Below are positions 15,434 to 23,688 of a DNA stretch of 64,000 nt, in pieces (positions within the stretch are counted from its first letter, which is position 1; each line of letters opens with the position of its first letter). Source of the stretch: Rickettsiales bacterium (GTDB lineage: Bacteria > Pseudomonadota > Alphaproteobacteria > Rs-D84); contig JAIRUP010000012.1 in the NCBI GenBank assembly GCA_031254335.1, positions 1 to 64,000 on the forward strand. Reading direction: 5' to 3'. Below the pieces are notes generated by a model. That model worked only from the letters and a program-made list of their open reading frames with translations. It was not told the origin of the DNA and ran no database searches. A program made the translations under genes and the position numbers.

Positions 15434-17353
15434 ATGAATGTATTTTTGGTAGTCTTGGTATTCCTGTTCATGGCCGGATATTATTATCTGGGCAGCCCGT
15501 CTTTGCGCTCGGATGTCCTTTCTACCCAGGAAGTCCTTGACAATTCGGACGCGTTCGCGGCGGTGTCGTGCGTTGTCGCGGTGCATTCGGCGGCTTTGGA
15601 ATCTGCGCGTGCCGGGGCCGACGCGGCGGCCTATGAAAGCCCGTGCATTGAAAAATACAAGGTGTCCACGATTTCGGTCTGCCTGAAAGACGGCGAAGTA
15701 TCCCGGTCCTGCCGCGTCGATACGCGAAACCCGGAACCGTTCCAAAGATATATAATAACTAAATCGCCATGGGCGAATCCCGAAACTTCCGGCAGGATTA
15801 TGGACGCCATGCGCGGCAAGTATAAGGGCGTGACGGGCCTTGGCATAGTCATGGCGGCGGAATTGGAAGCCGAGGAAGACCCGGAAGCCAAAATCCGCAT
15901 GGCGATTATGTCGCCGGCCCGGAAACCGGTGTGGCTAAGCCCCGCGCTGGTGAAAGCCGCGTCGTTGAAGTCGGGCGACTTGGCTTATATGACGCAATAC
16001 ACGACCCAGGAATTGCAGGCCGAGGATTTGCGCCGAGAGGCGGCCCGGCTTGATTGCGCCAAGGGAGAGATAAAAGTCTATCGGTATAGAACATGGCGGT
16101 GCGAGCAGCCGACGCCGACCAGATTGTGCCAGGGCGACATGATTTTCGATGTGGACGCGGGCGACTGCGTGGCGAATTCGTCCGCCCGTCCGATTTGCGG
16201 CGGGGCTGAAACGGCGGTCGTCATAGACGGCGTCTGGACTTGCCGCCCTCCGGCCGAGGCCAAGGAATGCCAAAAGGGCAAAGTCCCGAGCTTCAATTAT
16301 GAAAGCCTTGAATGGGTGTGCATAGGCGACCCGTTCGCGCCCTTGTCGGCCGACGCGGGCAAATGCGCTCCGCGGGCTGCGGGCAAATCGCTTTACGGCG
16401 GAACCGCGCCGGTATCCGCAAGCCAGTGCGGCGATTGCGAAAGGGAATTGCAGGACCCCGAAACTTGCGAAACTATATGTATTCCTGATTCAAGCCGCCT
16501 CGCGTTCAAGGGCTGCTATCCGAACGCGGCGGAATGTTCGGACGGAGAGTCGAAGGCGTTCTATTTCGGCTTCCCAAGCGATGCGGCGTATAACATGGCG
16601 GCGTTAAGCAATATAGCGGGACTGGCTTCGGTCGGAATCGCGCGCGGCGATGGCCATTCCGAAAACAGGAAATTCAATTGTTTGGATTGCTCGCCGTTCA
16701 AGGTCGATTCGGCAAGCGTCTTTTATCCTTATGCCGCGTCGTGCGAATATTCCGGGACGCATTCATCGGTCTGCGGCCCGCACTCGGTCTTCGTCCCAAG
16801 CGGGGTCGGGAACAAGGGAGAGTGTGTAAGTCTGGAAGCGCGGCCCGAACTGGTGCCGCCATGCCCGGCCGGATACGCGCGCGCGACGCCAAGCGCGGCG
16901 TGCAGCCCCGCCTGGTGCGCTGGCGACAACGGCTCTGCCGGGGTCTATTGCGGCGCGTTGCGGCAGCTTATGGTGCTGGCCCCCGACGGCTGCGCATATT
17001 GCATAAACCCGCGCGAAGGCCAGGTCCCGATAATTTCGGACATATCGATAGAGATAACCAGGAACGCCGGGAACAACGGCTGGACCGGCGGAACAAAATT
17101 GTCGTGGAGCGCGGAATTCGGATACGAAGTCCCGGTCATATCGTCAAGCTTGCCCGGCTTCGATTATTTCGGCGGTCGCATGATTGCGGAAGAGAACATA
17201 TTCCAAGACGGCCGGTTTGTCGAGCTCATAGACTCAATCCGCTGGGGGGATAAAATCGGAATGCCCGTGCCGATGCCGATTCCCGTGCCGCAAAATATGT
17301 TGAATTGCAATATGTCCGGCCCGCATTGCTCCCCCGACCAAACCACCCCCTAA
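15434..17353 (+). CDS. large cysteine-rich surface or periplasmic protein
   Basis: The 639-residue protein has an N-terminal hydrophobic segment (about residues 3-19) that is a membrane anchor or uncleaved signal. About 32 Cys follow, mostly in the region 220-560 and often in pairs such as CGDC, CLDC, CETIC and CAYC. Segments such as CQGDMIFDVDAGDC and CQKGKVPSFNYESLEWVC recur loosely, as in EGF-like or disulfide-ladder domains. The C-terminus is rich in Met-Pro. I recognise no family. It probably folds outside the inner membrane. It precedes the surface-glycan cluster. Confidence 0.7.
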   Translation: MNVFLVVLVFLFMAGYYYLGSPSLRSDVLSTQEVLDNSDAFAAVSCVVAVHSAALESARAGADAAAYESPCIEKYKVSTISVCLKDGEVSRSCRVDTRNPEPFQRYIITKSPWANPETSGRIMDAMRGKYKGVTGLGIVMAAELEAEEDPEAKIRMAIMSPARKPVWLSPALVKAASLKSGDLAYMTQYTTQELQAEDLRREAARLDCAKGEIKVYRYRTWRCEQPTPTRLCQGDMIFDVDAGDCVANSSARPICGGAETAVVIDGVWTCRPPAEAKECQKGKVPSFNYESLEWVCIGDPFAPLSADAGKCAPRAAGKSLYGGTAPVSASQCGDCERELQDPETCETICIPDSSRLAFKGCYPNAAECSDGESKAFYFGFPSDAAYNMAALSNIAGLASVGIARGDGHSENRKFNCLDCSPFKVDSASVFYPYAASCEYSGTHSSVCGPHSVFVPSGVGNKGECVSLEARPELVPPCPAGYARATPSAACSPAWCAGDNGSAGVYCGALRQLMVLAPDGCAYCINPREGQVPIISDISIEITRNAGNNGWTGGTKLSWSAEFGYEVPVISSSLPGFDYFGGRMIAEENIFQDGRFVELIDSIRWGDKIGMPVPMPIPVPQNMLNCNMSGPHCSPDQTTP

Positions 17354-17354
17354 T

Positions 17355-17388
17355 TGTCACCCCCGGCTTGACCGGGGGTCTAGTCATT
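17355..17388. repeat. palindromic repeat R2
   Basis: TTGTCACCCCCGGCTTGACC and the inverted GGGGG arm lie between the Cys-rich gene and the glycan cluster. Confidence 0.75.
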
Positions 17389-17395
17389 ATAAAAC

Positions 17396-17424
17396 TTGCT
17401 TTTTAATTATCCCCATCCTATAAT
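17396..17424 (+). promoter_or_regulatory. promoter of the surface-glycan operon, predicted leaderless
   Basis: TTGCTT (17396-17401) and TATAAT (17419-17424) are 17 bp apart. Six bases separate the -10 box from the ATG at 17431. Confidence 0.65.
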
Positions 17425-17430
17425 CCACGC

Positions 17431-18237
17431 ATGAATAAAAAGCCAAAAATCATAGCAAGCATGACCTCGTTTCCGGCGGCGATACAGTTCGCGGTCCGGG
17501 CAATCGGGTCGATTCTGAATCAAACGGTCGTGCCGGATAAAATCGTTTTGTATCTTACGGCGTCGCAGTTCCCGGGCGGAAAAATCCCGGCGGAACTCGC
17601 CGCGCTGACCAAGAAGAATAAAAAAGTGGAAGTCCGTTTTTACGACGAGAACATCCGCTCGTATACAAAGCTGATTCCCGCGCTGAAAGATTTCCCGGAC
17701 GATATAATCATGACATTCGACGACGACATTCTGTATCCGCGCGGCGTGGTTGCGGACTTGCTGCGCCATCATAAAAAATACCCGCGCGCGATTATCGGGA
17801 ACCGCGTGCGGCGCGCGCGCTTCGGCGAAGACGGCCGGCTCCTGCCGCATCTGAAATGGAAGGTCTATAAAAGCCTGCGCTTTTTCTATCTTTCGACAAG
17901 GCCGCGCCTTGTGAACCATATAACGGGCGTGGCGGGCGCGCTGTATCCGCCGCATATATTTCCAAAGGAAGTCTTCGATTCGAAAATATTCATGGAAATC
18001 GCGCCGACGGTGGACGATGTGTGGTTTTGGCTTATGGCGGTGAAGAATAATGTGGGAACCGCGCCGGTCCCGTTCGGCCGCGGCACGGTCCATTTGGAGG
18101 ATATGACGAAGCCGATGGAGATTACATTGAAGTCCGTGAACATATATTCCGGGGAAGATGTGAACCTTGCGGCGACCGAGCGGATTTTCAAGAAATATCC
18201 CGACATAGAAAAGAAACTCCGGAATGAAAAAAATTGA
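17431..18237 (+). CDS. GT-A-fold glycosyltransferase
   Basis: The 268-residue protein starts with a short strand and SMTSFPAAI-type loop, and has TFDDDILYP near residue 97-105, the acidic metal-binding motif of GT-A enzymes. VDDVWFWLMAVKNN later resembles the acceptor-side acidic motif. No signal peptide or TM is present, so it acts in the cytoplasm. It begins a run of overlapping genes (its last 14 bp overlap the next gene), so it probably shares an operon with the Stealth-like and GT92-like genes. The donor sugar is unknown. Confidence 0.75.
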   Translation: MNKKPKIIASMTSFPAAIQFAVRAIGSILNQTVVPDKIVLYLTASQFPGGKIPAELAALTKKNKKVEVRFYDENIRSYTKLIPALKDFPDDIIMTFDDDILYPRGVVADLLRHHKKYPRAIIGNRVRRARFGEDGRLLPHLKWKVYKSLRFFYLSTRPRLVNHITGVAGALYPPHIFPKEVFDSKIFMEIAPTVDDVWFWLMAVKNNVGTAPVPFGRGTVHLEDMTKPMEITLKSVNIYSGEDVNLAATERIFKKYPDIEKKLRNEKN

Positions 18238-19150
18238 CCTTGTCTATCTGTGGGTGGACGGAAGCGACTTGAAATGGCAAGCCCGAAAAAATAATTGTCA
18301 TGCCCGGCTTGACCGGGCATCTCATCAATCAAGCTCCGCGACCTCCGCGAATCGCTGGCGCGACAATGACGAGCTGAAATATTCCCTGCGCTCGGTGGAA
18401 AAATTCGCGCCCTGGATTAATCATATATATATAATCACGGACAATCAGAAACCGGCCTGGCTTGCGAAGAACCCGAAAATCACAATCGTCGACCACAAGC
18501 AAATCATAAATAAAAAGTTCCTTCCGACATTCAATTCGGTCGCCATCGAATCGAGCATATATAAGATTCCGAACCTGTCCGAGCATTTCCTTTACGCCAA
18601 CGACGATATGTTTTTCGGCAGACCCGTCAAGCCCGATTTCTTCTTTGATAAGAATGGCAATCCGATAGTGATTGTGAAGCGGCGCAAATTCCCGCGCCGC
18701 GAACCGCGAAGCTATTGGCGCAAAACCCAATGGAACGCGGGGCGTTTGGTGCAGGCTGTGTTTGGATTGCGGTATAATGTCGGCTTCGCGCACAGTATAG
18801 AGCCTATGCGGAAATCCTATATGGATGATACTGCGTCGGTCGTGCTTGTGGGCTCGAATACATCGCGTTTCCGAAGCATGGACGATGTGCAAAGGATTAT
18901 TTTTCCATTGATCGATAATGCTATGGGTCGGAACACGCTTAAATTGCAGCGGCGCGGCGGCTTTTGGAAATGGATTTTGGGCAAAGCCGAATACGACAAT
19001 TACGACAAGCGGTGGAATGTCTACAATATTGTCCTGAAAAAGAGACCGGCGACATTCTCGCTTAACGATGTCGGGAAGGGCGAATCGGATAAAAAATTCC
19101 TTGAAAAATTATTTCCTAAGAAGAGCGTGTATGAGAAAGATTGTCGCTGA
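18224..19150 (+). CDS. Stealth-type sugar-phosphate transferase with in-frame repeat
   Basis: The 308-residue protein has the Stealth conserved regions: IDLVYLWVDGSD at the N-terminus, then RWRDNDELKYSLRSVEKFAP with HIYIITDNQKP, and LPTFNSVAIESSIYKIP with FLYANDDMFF. Stealth proteins are hexose-1-phosphate transferases that build phosphate-linked capsule or exopolysaccharide. Residues about 24-36 are encoded by an R2 palindrome (18295-18332) that splits the first two conserved regions without breaking the frame. Both ends overlap neighbouring genes. Confidence 0.85.
   Translation: MKKIDLVYLWVDGSDLKWQARKNNCHARLDRASHQSSSATSANRWRDNDELKYSLRSVEKFAPWINHIYIITDNQKPAWLAKNPKITIVDHKQIINKKFLPTFNSVAIESSIYKIPNLSEHFLYANDDMFFGRPVKPDFFFDKNGNPIVIVKRRKFPRREPRSYWRKTQWNAGRLVQAVFGLRYNVGFAHSIEPMRKSYMDDTASVVLVGSNTSRFRSMDDVQRIIFPLIDNAMGRNTLKLQRRGGFWKWILGKAEYDNYDKRWNVYNIVLKKRPATFSLNDVGKGESDKKFLEKLFPKKSVYEKDCR
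18295..18332. repeat. R2 repeat inside the Stealth-like gene
   Basis: TTGTCATGCCCGGCTTGACC and its inverted arm CGGGCAT, followed by CTCATCAATCAA, lie within the coding frame. The intergenic copy at 20932 shares the same CTCATCAATCAA tail. Confidence 0.85.
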
Positions 19151-20012
19151 AATCATCGCCGCATTCGTCCCGGGAAAGGTCGCGCGCAGCCGCGTGCGCG
19201 GGCTTGTGAATTTCGGAATTATCCGCGCGCTGGTTCTGCGCCGCCAAATGCGGCGGGACAAGACCCGCCCGAAATATTATCTCGCGGTCGCCGCGATTGC
19301 GAAGAACGAGGGCGAATATTTCAAGGAATGGCTGGAATGGCACAGGAAGCTCGGTGTGGAAAAGTTTTATATATACGACAACGAATCGACCGACAATACG
19401 AAAAAAGTTTTGGCCCCCTATATAAAATCCGGCTTGGTGGATTATATATTTGTCCCGGGCAGATTGAAGCAAATCCTGTCATATAACGATTGCCTGGCGC
19501 GGCATCGGACGGATGCGCGCTGGATTGCGTTCATAGACTTGGACGAATTCATCGTGCCGCTTAAAGACAAGACGATTCCAAAATTCCTGGAACGGTTCCA
19601 TGATTTCGCATTGGTGGAAATAAATTGGTTGTGCTATGGCAGCGGCGGCGCGAAGAAAAAAACGGCGGGCGATGTTATGAAGCGGTTCCTCTGCCATGCC
19701 AAGCCTGACGCCGAAGTGAACCGCCATGTAAAGGCGCTCGTGAACCCGCGCATGGTGTCGTCGTTCGTCGGGACGCATGAAGCGGTGCGCCTTTCGGGCC
19801 GCGCCGCGGACTCGCACGGAAATATAACAAGGAAACAGCACCCTGACCGCGCGCCCTTGCACGATGTGATTCGCATAAACCATTACGCGGTTAAAAGCTG
19901 GGCGGAATTTTTGGCGAAGCGCGCGCGCGGCCGCGCGACCCGCTCGCTGACGAACAGGGGGCTGGAATACTTCGATAAATTCGATTTGAACGACATAAAG
20001 GAGAAGGCATGA
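19131..20012 (+). CDS. GT92-like glycosyltransferase
   Basis: The 293-residue protein starts at the ATG at 19131, chosen because its MRKIVAEIIAAF matches the start of the paralogue at 20009. It carries AAIAKNEGEYFKEWLEWH, VEKFYIYDNESTDNT and FIDLDEF (the DXD-type metal site), the hallmarks of GT92/DUF23-like transferases. The C-terminal part ends in HYAVKSWAEF. It is one of four paralogues in the window (20009, 53946, 58525) but lacks a G tract. It overlaps the Stealth-like gene by 20 bp. Cytoplasmic; substrate unknown. Confidence 0.8.
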   Translation: MRKIVAEIIAAFVPGKVARSRVRGLVNFGIIRALVLRRQMRRDKTRPKYYLAVAAIAKNEGEYFKEWLEWHRKLGVEKFYIYDNESTDNTKKVLAPYIKSGLVDYIFVPGRLKQILSYNDCLARHRTDARWIAFIDLDEFIVPLKDKTIPKFLERFHDFALVEINWLCYGSGGAKKKTAGDVMKRFLCHAKPDAEVNRHVKALVNPRMVSSFVGTHEAVRLSGRAADSHGNITRKQHPDRAPLHDVIRINHYAVKSWAEFLAKRARGRATRSLTNRGLEYFDKFDLNDIKEKA

Positions 20013-20929
20013 GGAAATTTTTCGCAAATATCATATCGGCTTTTTTCAAGGACGCGGGCAAGCGGCACAGGGTTCGGAATATCCTGTCTTTCGGGCTTGC
20101 GAATTATTGCGTCGCGAAAATCCGTTTCAACAGGACCGAGCGTAAGCTGAAATTCCGCCATAAGCTCGCGCTGTGCGCCATCGCCAAGAACGAGGGCGCG
20201 TATTTCAAGGAATGGCTCGAGTTCCATCACATGATGGGCGTGGAAAAGTTTTATATATACGACAACGAATCGACGGACAACACGCGGTCGGTGCTTACGC
20301 CTTACATGAAAACTGGCTTGGTGGAATATACATATTGGCCTGGCCAAAGGGTGCAGCTGCAAGCATATTGGGACTGTATCAGGAAGCATAAATACGATAC
20401 GAAGTGGCTGACGATTATAGACTTGGACGAATTCCTTGTGCCGGTTCGGGACAGGACGATTCCCGAATATCTGGACGGCCTGCCGGAGAACACTTCGCAG
20501 GTTTTGGTCGGCTGGGCGATGTATGGTTCAAGCGGTCATGACAAAAAGCCCGAAGGCCTGGTTATCGAAAACTTCAAGACGCGCGCGGCCGAGAATAATT
20601 TCAAGCTACCCGGCCCGGCGCATAAAAGCATAGTGAATCCGCGCATGGTTATTGCGACCAGCTGCCACGACCAGGGAACATTGGGCGGCGGAACGGTGGT
20701 GCGGGAGTGCGACGGCAGAATATCGGACTGGAAAATCCGCTGCAACCATTACCATTGCAAATCGTGGGAGGAATACGCGCGGCGCGCGCCAAGGGGAACG
20801 GGCAGGGGCGGCGTGGCGCACGGCGCGAAGAAATACACTCGTGAATTTTTCGATAATTGCGACCATAACGAGGTCAAGGACCCGCTCATGGACCAATATA
20901 TCCCGCTCCTCAAAAAACGCCTTTCCTAA
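20009..20929 (+). CDS. GT92-like glycosyltransferase (intact paralogue)
   Basis: The 306-residue protein has the full family layout: CAIAKNEGAYFKEWLEFHH, KFYIYDNESTDNT, IIDLDEFLVP, then TIPEYLDGLP, VLVGWAMYGSSGHDKKPEGL and the C-terminal HYHCKSWEEY. It overlaps the preceding gene as ATGA. It is the best intact reference for the two disrupted paralogues at 53946 and 58525: where they have poly-G it has a normal VRDRT linker. Confidence 0.85.
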   Translation: MRKFFANIISAFFKDAGKRHRVRNILSFGLANYCVAKIRFNRTERKLKFRHKLALCAIAKNEGAYFKEWLEFHHMMGVEKFYIYDNESTDNTRSVLTPYMKTGLVEYTYWPGQRVQLQAYWDCIRKHKYDTKWLTIIDLDEFLVPVRDRTIPEYLDGLPENTSQVLVGWAMYGSSGHDKKPEGLVIENFKTRAAENNFKLPGPAHKSIVNPRMVIATSCHDQGTLGGGTVVRECDGRISDWKIRCNHYHCKSWEEYARRAPRGTGRGGVAHGAKKYTREFFDNCDHNEVKDPLMDQYIPLLKKRLS

Positions 20930-20931
20930 AA

Positions 20932-20967
20932 TTGTCATACCCGGCTTGACCGGGTATCTCATCAATC
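20932..20967. repeat. palindromic repeat R2 between convergent genes
   Basis: TTGTCATACCCGGCTTGACC, inverted arm CGGGTAT and CTCATCAATCAA tail. It separates the GT92-like gene from the convergent GT8 gene and could terminate both. Confidence 0.75.
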
Positions 20968-21853
20968 AAACCCTGTTCAATCTGTTGCGCAGTTTATGCC
21001 GCCACCGCTTGAAAGGAATCGGCATGACCAAAAGATAGACGAAGAAATTGTGTATCGCGTTGCGTCGGAATTCCTTGTAGAACGGCGACAGCTTGGCGTA
21101 TTTCCACCAAGTCGTCATGCGGCGCACCGGGAAGAACCAGGGTTTTTTGCCGGTGTAATGAATGATGGCGATGTCGCGCCCCTTGGCCCAATCGCAATGA
21201 ATGCGATAGTTGTAAAGGGTCTTGTCGTTCGGATGCATAATCATTTTTCCGGCGAACGCGACGGCCATCAGGCCCTGCTCGAAGAACAAATCCTTGTTCT
21301 CGAAAATTTTCGGAAAGGACTCGTGAACTTTTGATTCGCGGATTGCGGCAAGGTTCATTACGACGACGCCGGCGTTGAAGGTCTGCATGTCCTTGTATTT
21401 TTTGCGGTCGGCGGAAAGGCGGAAGGCGTTGCCCGGCGCGAACACCATCATGTAATTCCCGCCCATGTCGATTTTCATCAATTCGTCCAAAGGCCGAAGA
21501 ACTATGATGTCGTCGTCAAGCTGGATTACCTTGTCGACATCGGGAAGCAGGGAAAACAAATCCATTTTGTAATAGCAAACACCGCCGCCATACGCCATGT
21601 TCTTGTTGTATGGGATGGATGCGTTTTTGTAATCGAACGGAATGAAATCGATGGATGATTCCTTGTCCAATCCGGCGACGATTTCTTTCATCTGCCGCTG
21701 AACATCCTGATTTTTATACAGTTCCGGCGTCATGACGCAGTGGATTGCATAGTGCGCGCCGCCGCGGTTTTTCAGAAGCGAAATGATGGTTATAGACGCG
21801 GTCTTCCATCTGTTTCCGTCGAAGGTAAGCGCGACATCGATTTTGTTCTTCAT
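20966..21853 (-). CDS. GT8-family glycosyltransferase
   Basis: The 295-residue protein fits the LgtC/glycogenin-like GT8 family, which transfers galactose or glucose in lipo-oligosaccharide cores. It has VALTFDGN at the N-terminus, KVIQLDDDIIV as the DXD metal site, QTFNAGVVVMNL, and IIHYTGKKPW near the C-terminus. The C-terminal basic tail could bind membrane. The start overlaps the typA stop, so it is likely expressed with typA and serS, yet its role belongs with the glycan cluster that ends opposite it. Confidence 0.85.
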   Translation of the reverse strand: MKNKIDVALTFDGNRWKTASITIISLLKNRGGAHYAIHCVMTPELYKNQDVQRQMKEIVAGLDKESSIDFIPFDYKNASIPYNKNMAYGGGVCYYKMDLFSLLPDVDKVIQLDDDIIVLRPLDELMKIDMGGNYMMVFAPGNAFRLSADRKKYKDMQTFNAGVVVMNLAAIRESKVHESFPKIFENKDLFFEQGLMAVAFAGKMIMHPNDKTLYNYRIHCDWAKGRDIAIIHYTGKKPWFFPVRRMTTWWKYAKLSPFYKEFRRNAIHNFFVYLLVMPIPFKRWRHKLRNRLNRV

Positions 21854-23688
21854 TGCGACAGTTCCCGCTTGGCCTTTTTGCGCGCGTTGGAATCAAGGTC
21901 TTTCTTGCGAAGTCGGATTATGTCGGGCGTTACCTCCACAAGCTCGTCGTCCTGAATATAGGAAAGCGCCTCTTCCAAAACTATTTTGCGCGGCGGCGCA
22001 AGGGTCAGCTTTTCGTCGGCGGTTACCGAGCGCATATTGGTAAGCTCTTTGCCTTTGACGGGGTTCACTTCCAAATCGTTTTCCTTGGAATGTTCGCCGA
22101 TAATCATGCCGTTATAAACCTGGGTCCCGTGCTCGATGAAAAGCGTGCCGCGCGGCTCCAAATTGTGAAGCGCATAGGCGACGGCCATCCCGTTTTCCAT
22201 GGACACCAGAACGCCGGGACGGTATTGGTCGATTGGCCCGCGGTAGGCTTCATACCCCGAGAAAATTCTGTTCATGATTCCGGTGCCGCGCGTGTCTGTG
22301 CGGAATTCGGAAAGGTATCCTATTAAACCGCGGCTGGGGGCCGAGAATACAAGGCGTGTCTTTCCGACGCCGCTTGGTCGCATCTCGACAAGGGTCGCGC
22401 GCCGCTTGGAAAGTTTTTCGACGACGCTGCCGGAAAATTCGTCGTCGACATCGATGGTGATGTCCTCGACGGGTTCAAGCATGTTTCCGCTTTCGTCTTT
22501 CTTCATGACGACGCGCGGGCGGGAAACCGAAAGCTCGAACCCTTCGCGCCGCATGGTCTCGATAAGGATTCCAAGTTGAAGTTCGCCGCGTCCCGAAACC
22601 TCGAAGGATTCGTTGTTGGCGGATTGTGAAACTTTAAGTGCGATGTTGGTTTCGGCTTCCTTGAACAGGCGTTCGCCAATCATGCGGCTGGTAAGTTTCT
22701 TGCCGCCGCTGCGTCCTGCAAGCGGCGAAGTGTTCACGGAAAAAGTCATGGTAAGGGTCGGCGGGTCGATGGGCATCGCGGGAATTGGGGCGTCCACGCC
22801 GATGTCGCAAAGTGTGTCCGCGACGGTCGCTTTCGAGAACCCGGCGATGACGACGATGTCTCCCGCGCTTGCGGATTCAAGGGATATTTTTTCGATTCCG
22901 CGGTGTTCAAGGATTTTGGAAATTTTCGCGCGCTCTATGACTTGGCCCTCGGCGTTGATGGCCTGGACTTGCTGGTTGACGCGCACTGTGCCGGATTCTA
23001 TGCGGCCGGTTAGAATGCGTCCGACATAAGGGTCGGCTTCAAGCGTGGTGGCAAGCATCTTGAACGGCGCGTCTGTGTCGCATCGGTCGCTGTTGCGGCA
23101 ATCCGGCGCGGGAACATGGTCGACGATAAGTTGGAACAAAGGGGTAAGGCCGGTCTTCTCGTCGTCCATTTTGCGCACGGCCCATCCGTCGCGCCCGACG
23201 GCGTAAAGGAAGGGAAAATCGAGTTGCGAGCTTGTCGCGCCCAGCTTGTCGAACAAATCGAAAACTTCGTTCAGGACATCGTCGGCGCGCGCGTCGGTCC
23301 GGTCGACTTTGTTAAGGACGACGATGGGGCGGAGATTGAGTTTAAGTGCCTTGCTAAGAACGAACTTGGTCTGCGGCAGCGGCCCCTCGGAAGAATCGAC
23401 AAGAAGAACGACGCCGTCCACCATGGAAAGAATCCGCTCGACTTCGCCGCCGAAATCGGCGTGGCCCGGAGTATCGATGATGTTGATTTTGTATCCGTTC
23501 CAAAGGACGGAGGTTGGCTTTGCGGAAATTGTAATGCCGCGTTCCTTTTCAAGGTCGCCGGAATCCATGACTCGCTCTGCGACTTTCTCGTTCTCGCGGA
23601 AAGTGCCCGAGAATTTAAGCATGTTGTTGACGAGCGTCGTCTTTCCATGGTCGACATGCGCGATGATTGCTATATTGCGTATCTTCAT
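21850..23688 (-). CDS. typA: ribosome-associated GTPase TypA/BipA
   Basis: BipA is a translational GTPase that helps large-subunit assembly under stress. The 612-residue protein has G1 AHVDHGKTT at residues 10-18, G3 DTPGHADF and G4 NKVDR, and EF-G-like domains ending in the BipA-specific C-terminal domain. The N-terminus MKIRNIAIIAHVDHGK is typical. Its ATG overlaps the serS stop. Confidence 0.95.
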   Translation of the reverse strand: MKIRNIAIIAHVDHGKTTLVNNMLKFSGTFRENEKVAERVMDSGDLEKERGITISAKPTSVLWNGYKINIIDTPGHADFGGEVERILSMVDGVVLLVDSSEGPLPQTKFVLSKALKLNLRPIVVLNKVDRTDARADDVLNEVFDLFDKLGATSSQLDFPFLYAVGRDGWAVRKMDDEKTGLTPLFQLIVDHVPAPDCRNSDRCDTDAPFKMLATTLEADPYVGRILTGRIESGTVRVNQQVQAINAEGQVIERAKISKILEHRGIEKISLESASAGDIVVIAGFSKATVADTLCDIGVDAPIPAMPIDPPTLTMTFSVNTSPLAGRSGGKKLTSRMIGERLFKEAETNIALKVSQSANNESFEVSGRGELQLGILIETMRREGFELSVSRPRVVMKKDESGNMLEPVEDITIDVDDEFSGSVVEKLSKRRATLVEMRPSGVGKTRLVFSAPSRGLIGYLSEFRTDTRGTGIMNRIFSGYEAYRGPIDQYRPGVLVSMENGMAVAYALHNLEPRGTLFIEHGTQVYNGMIIGEHSKENDLEVNPVKGKELTNMRSVTADEKLTLAPPRKIVLEEALSYIQDDELVEVTPDIIRLRKKDLDSNARKKAKRELSQ

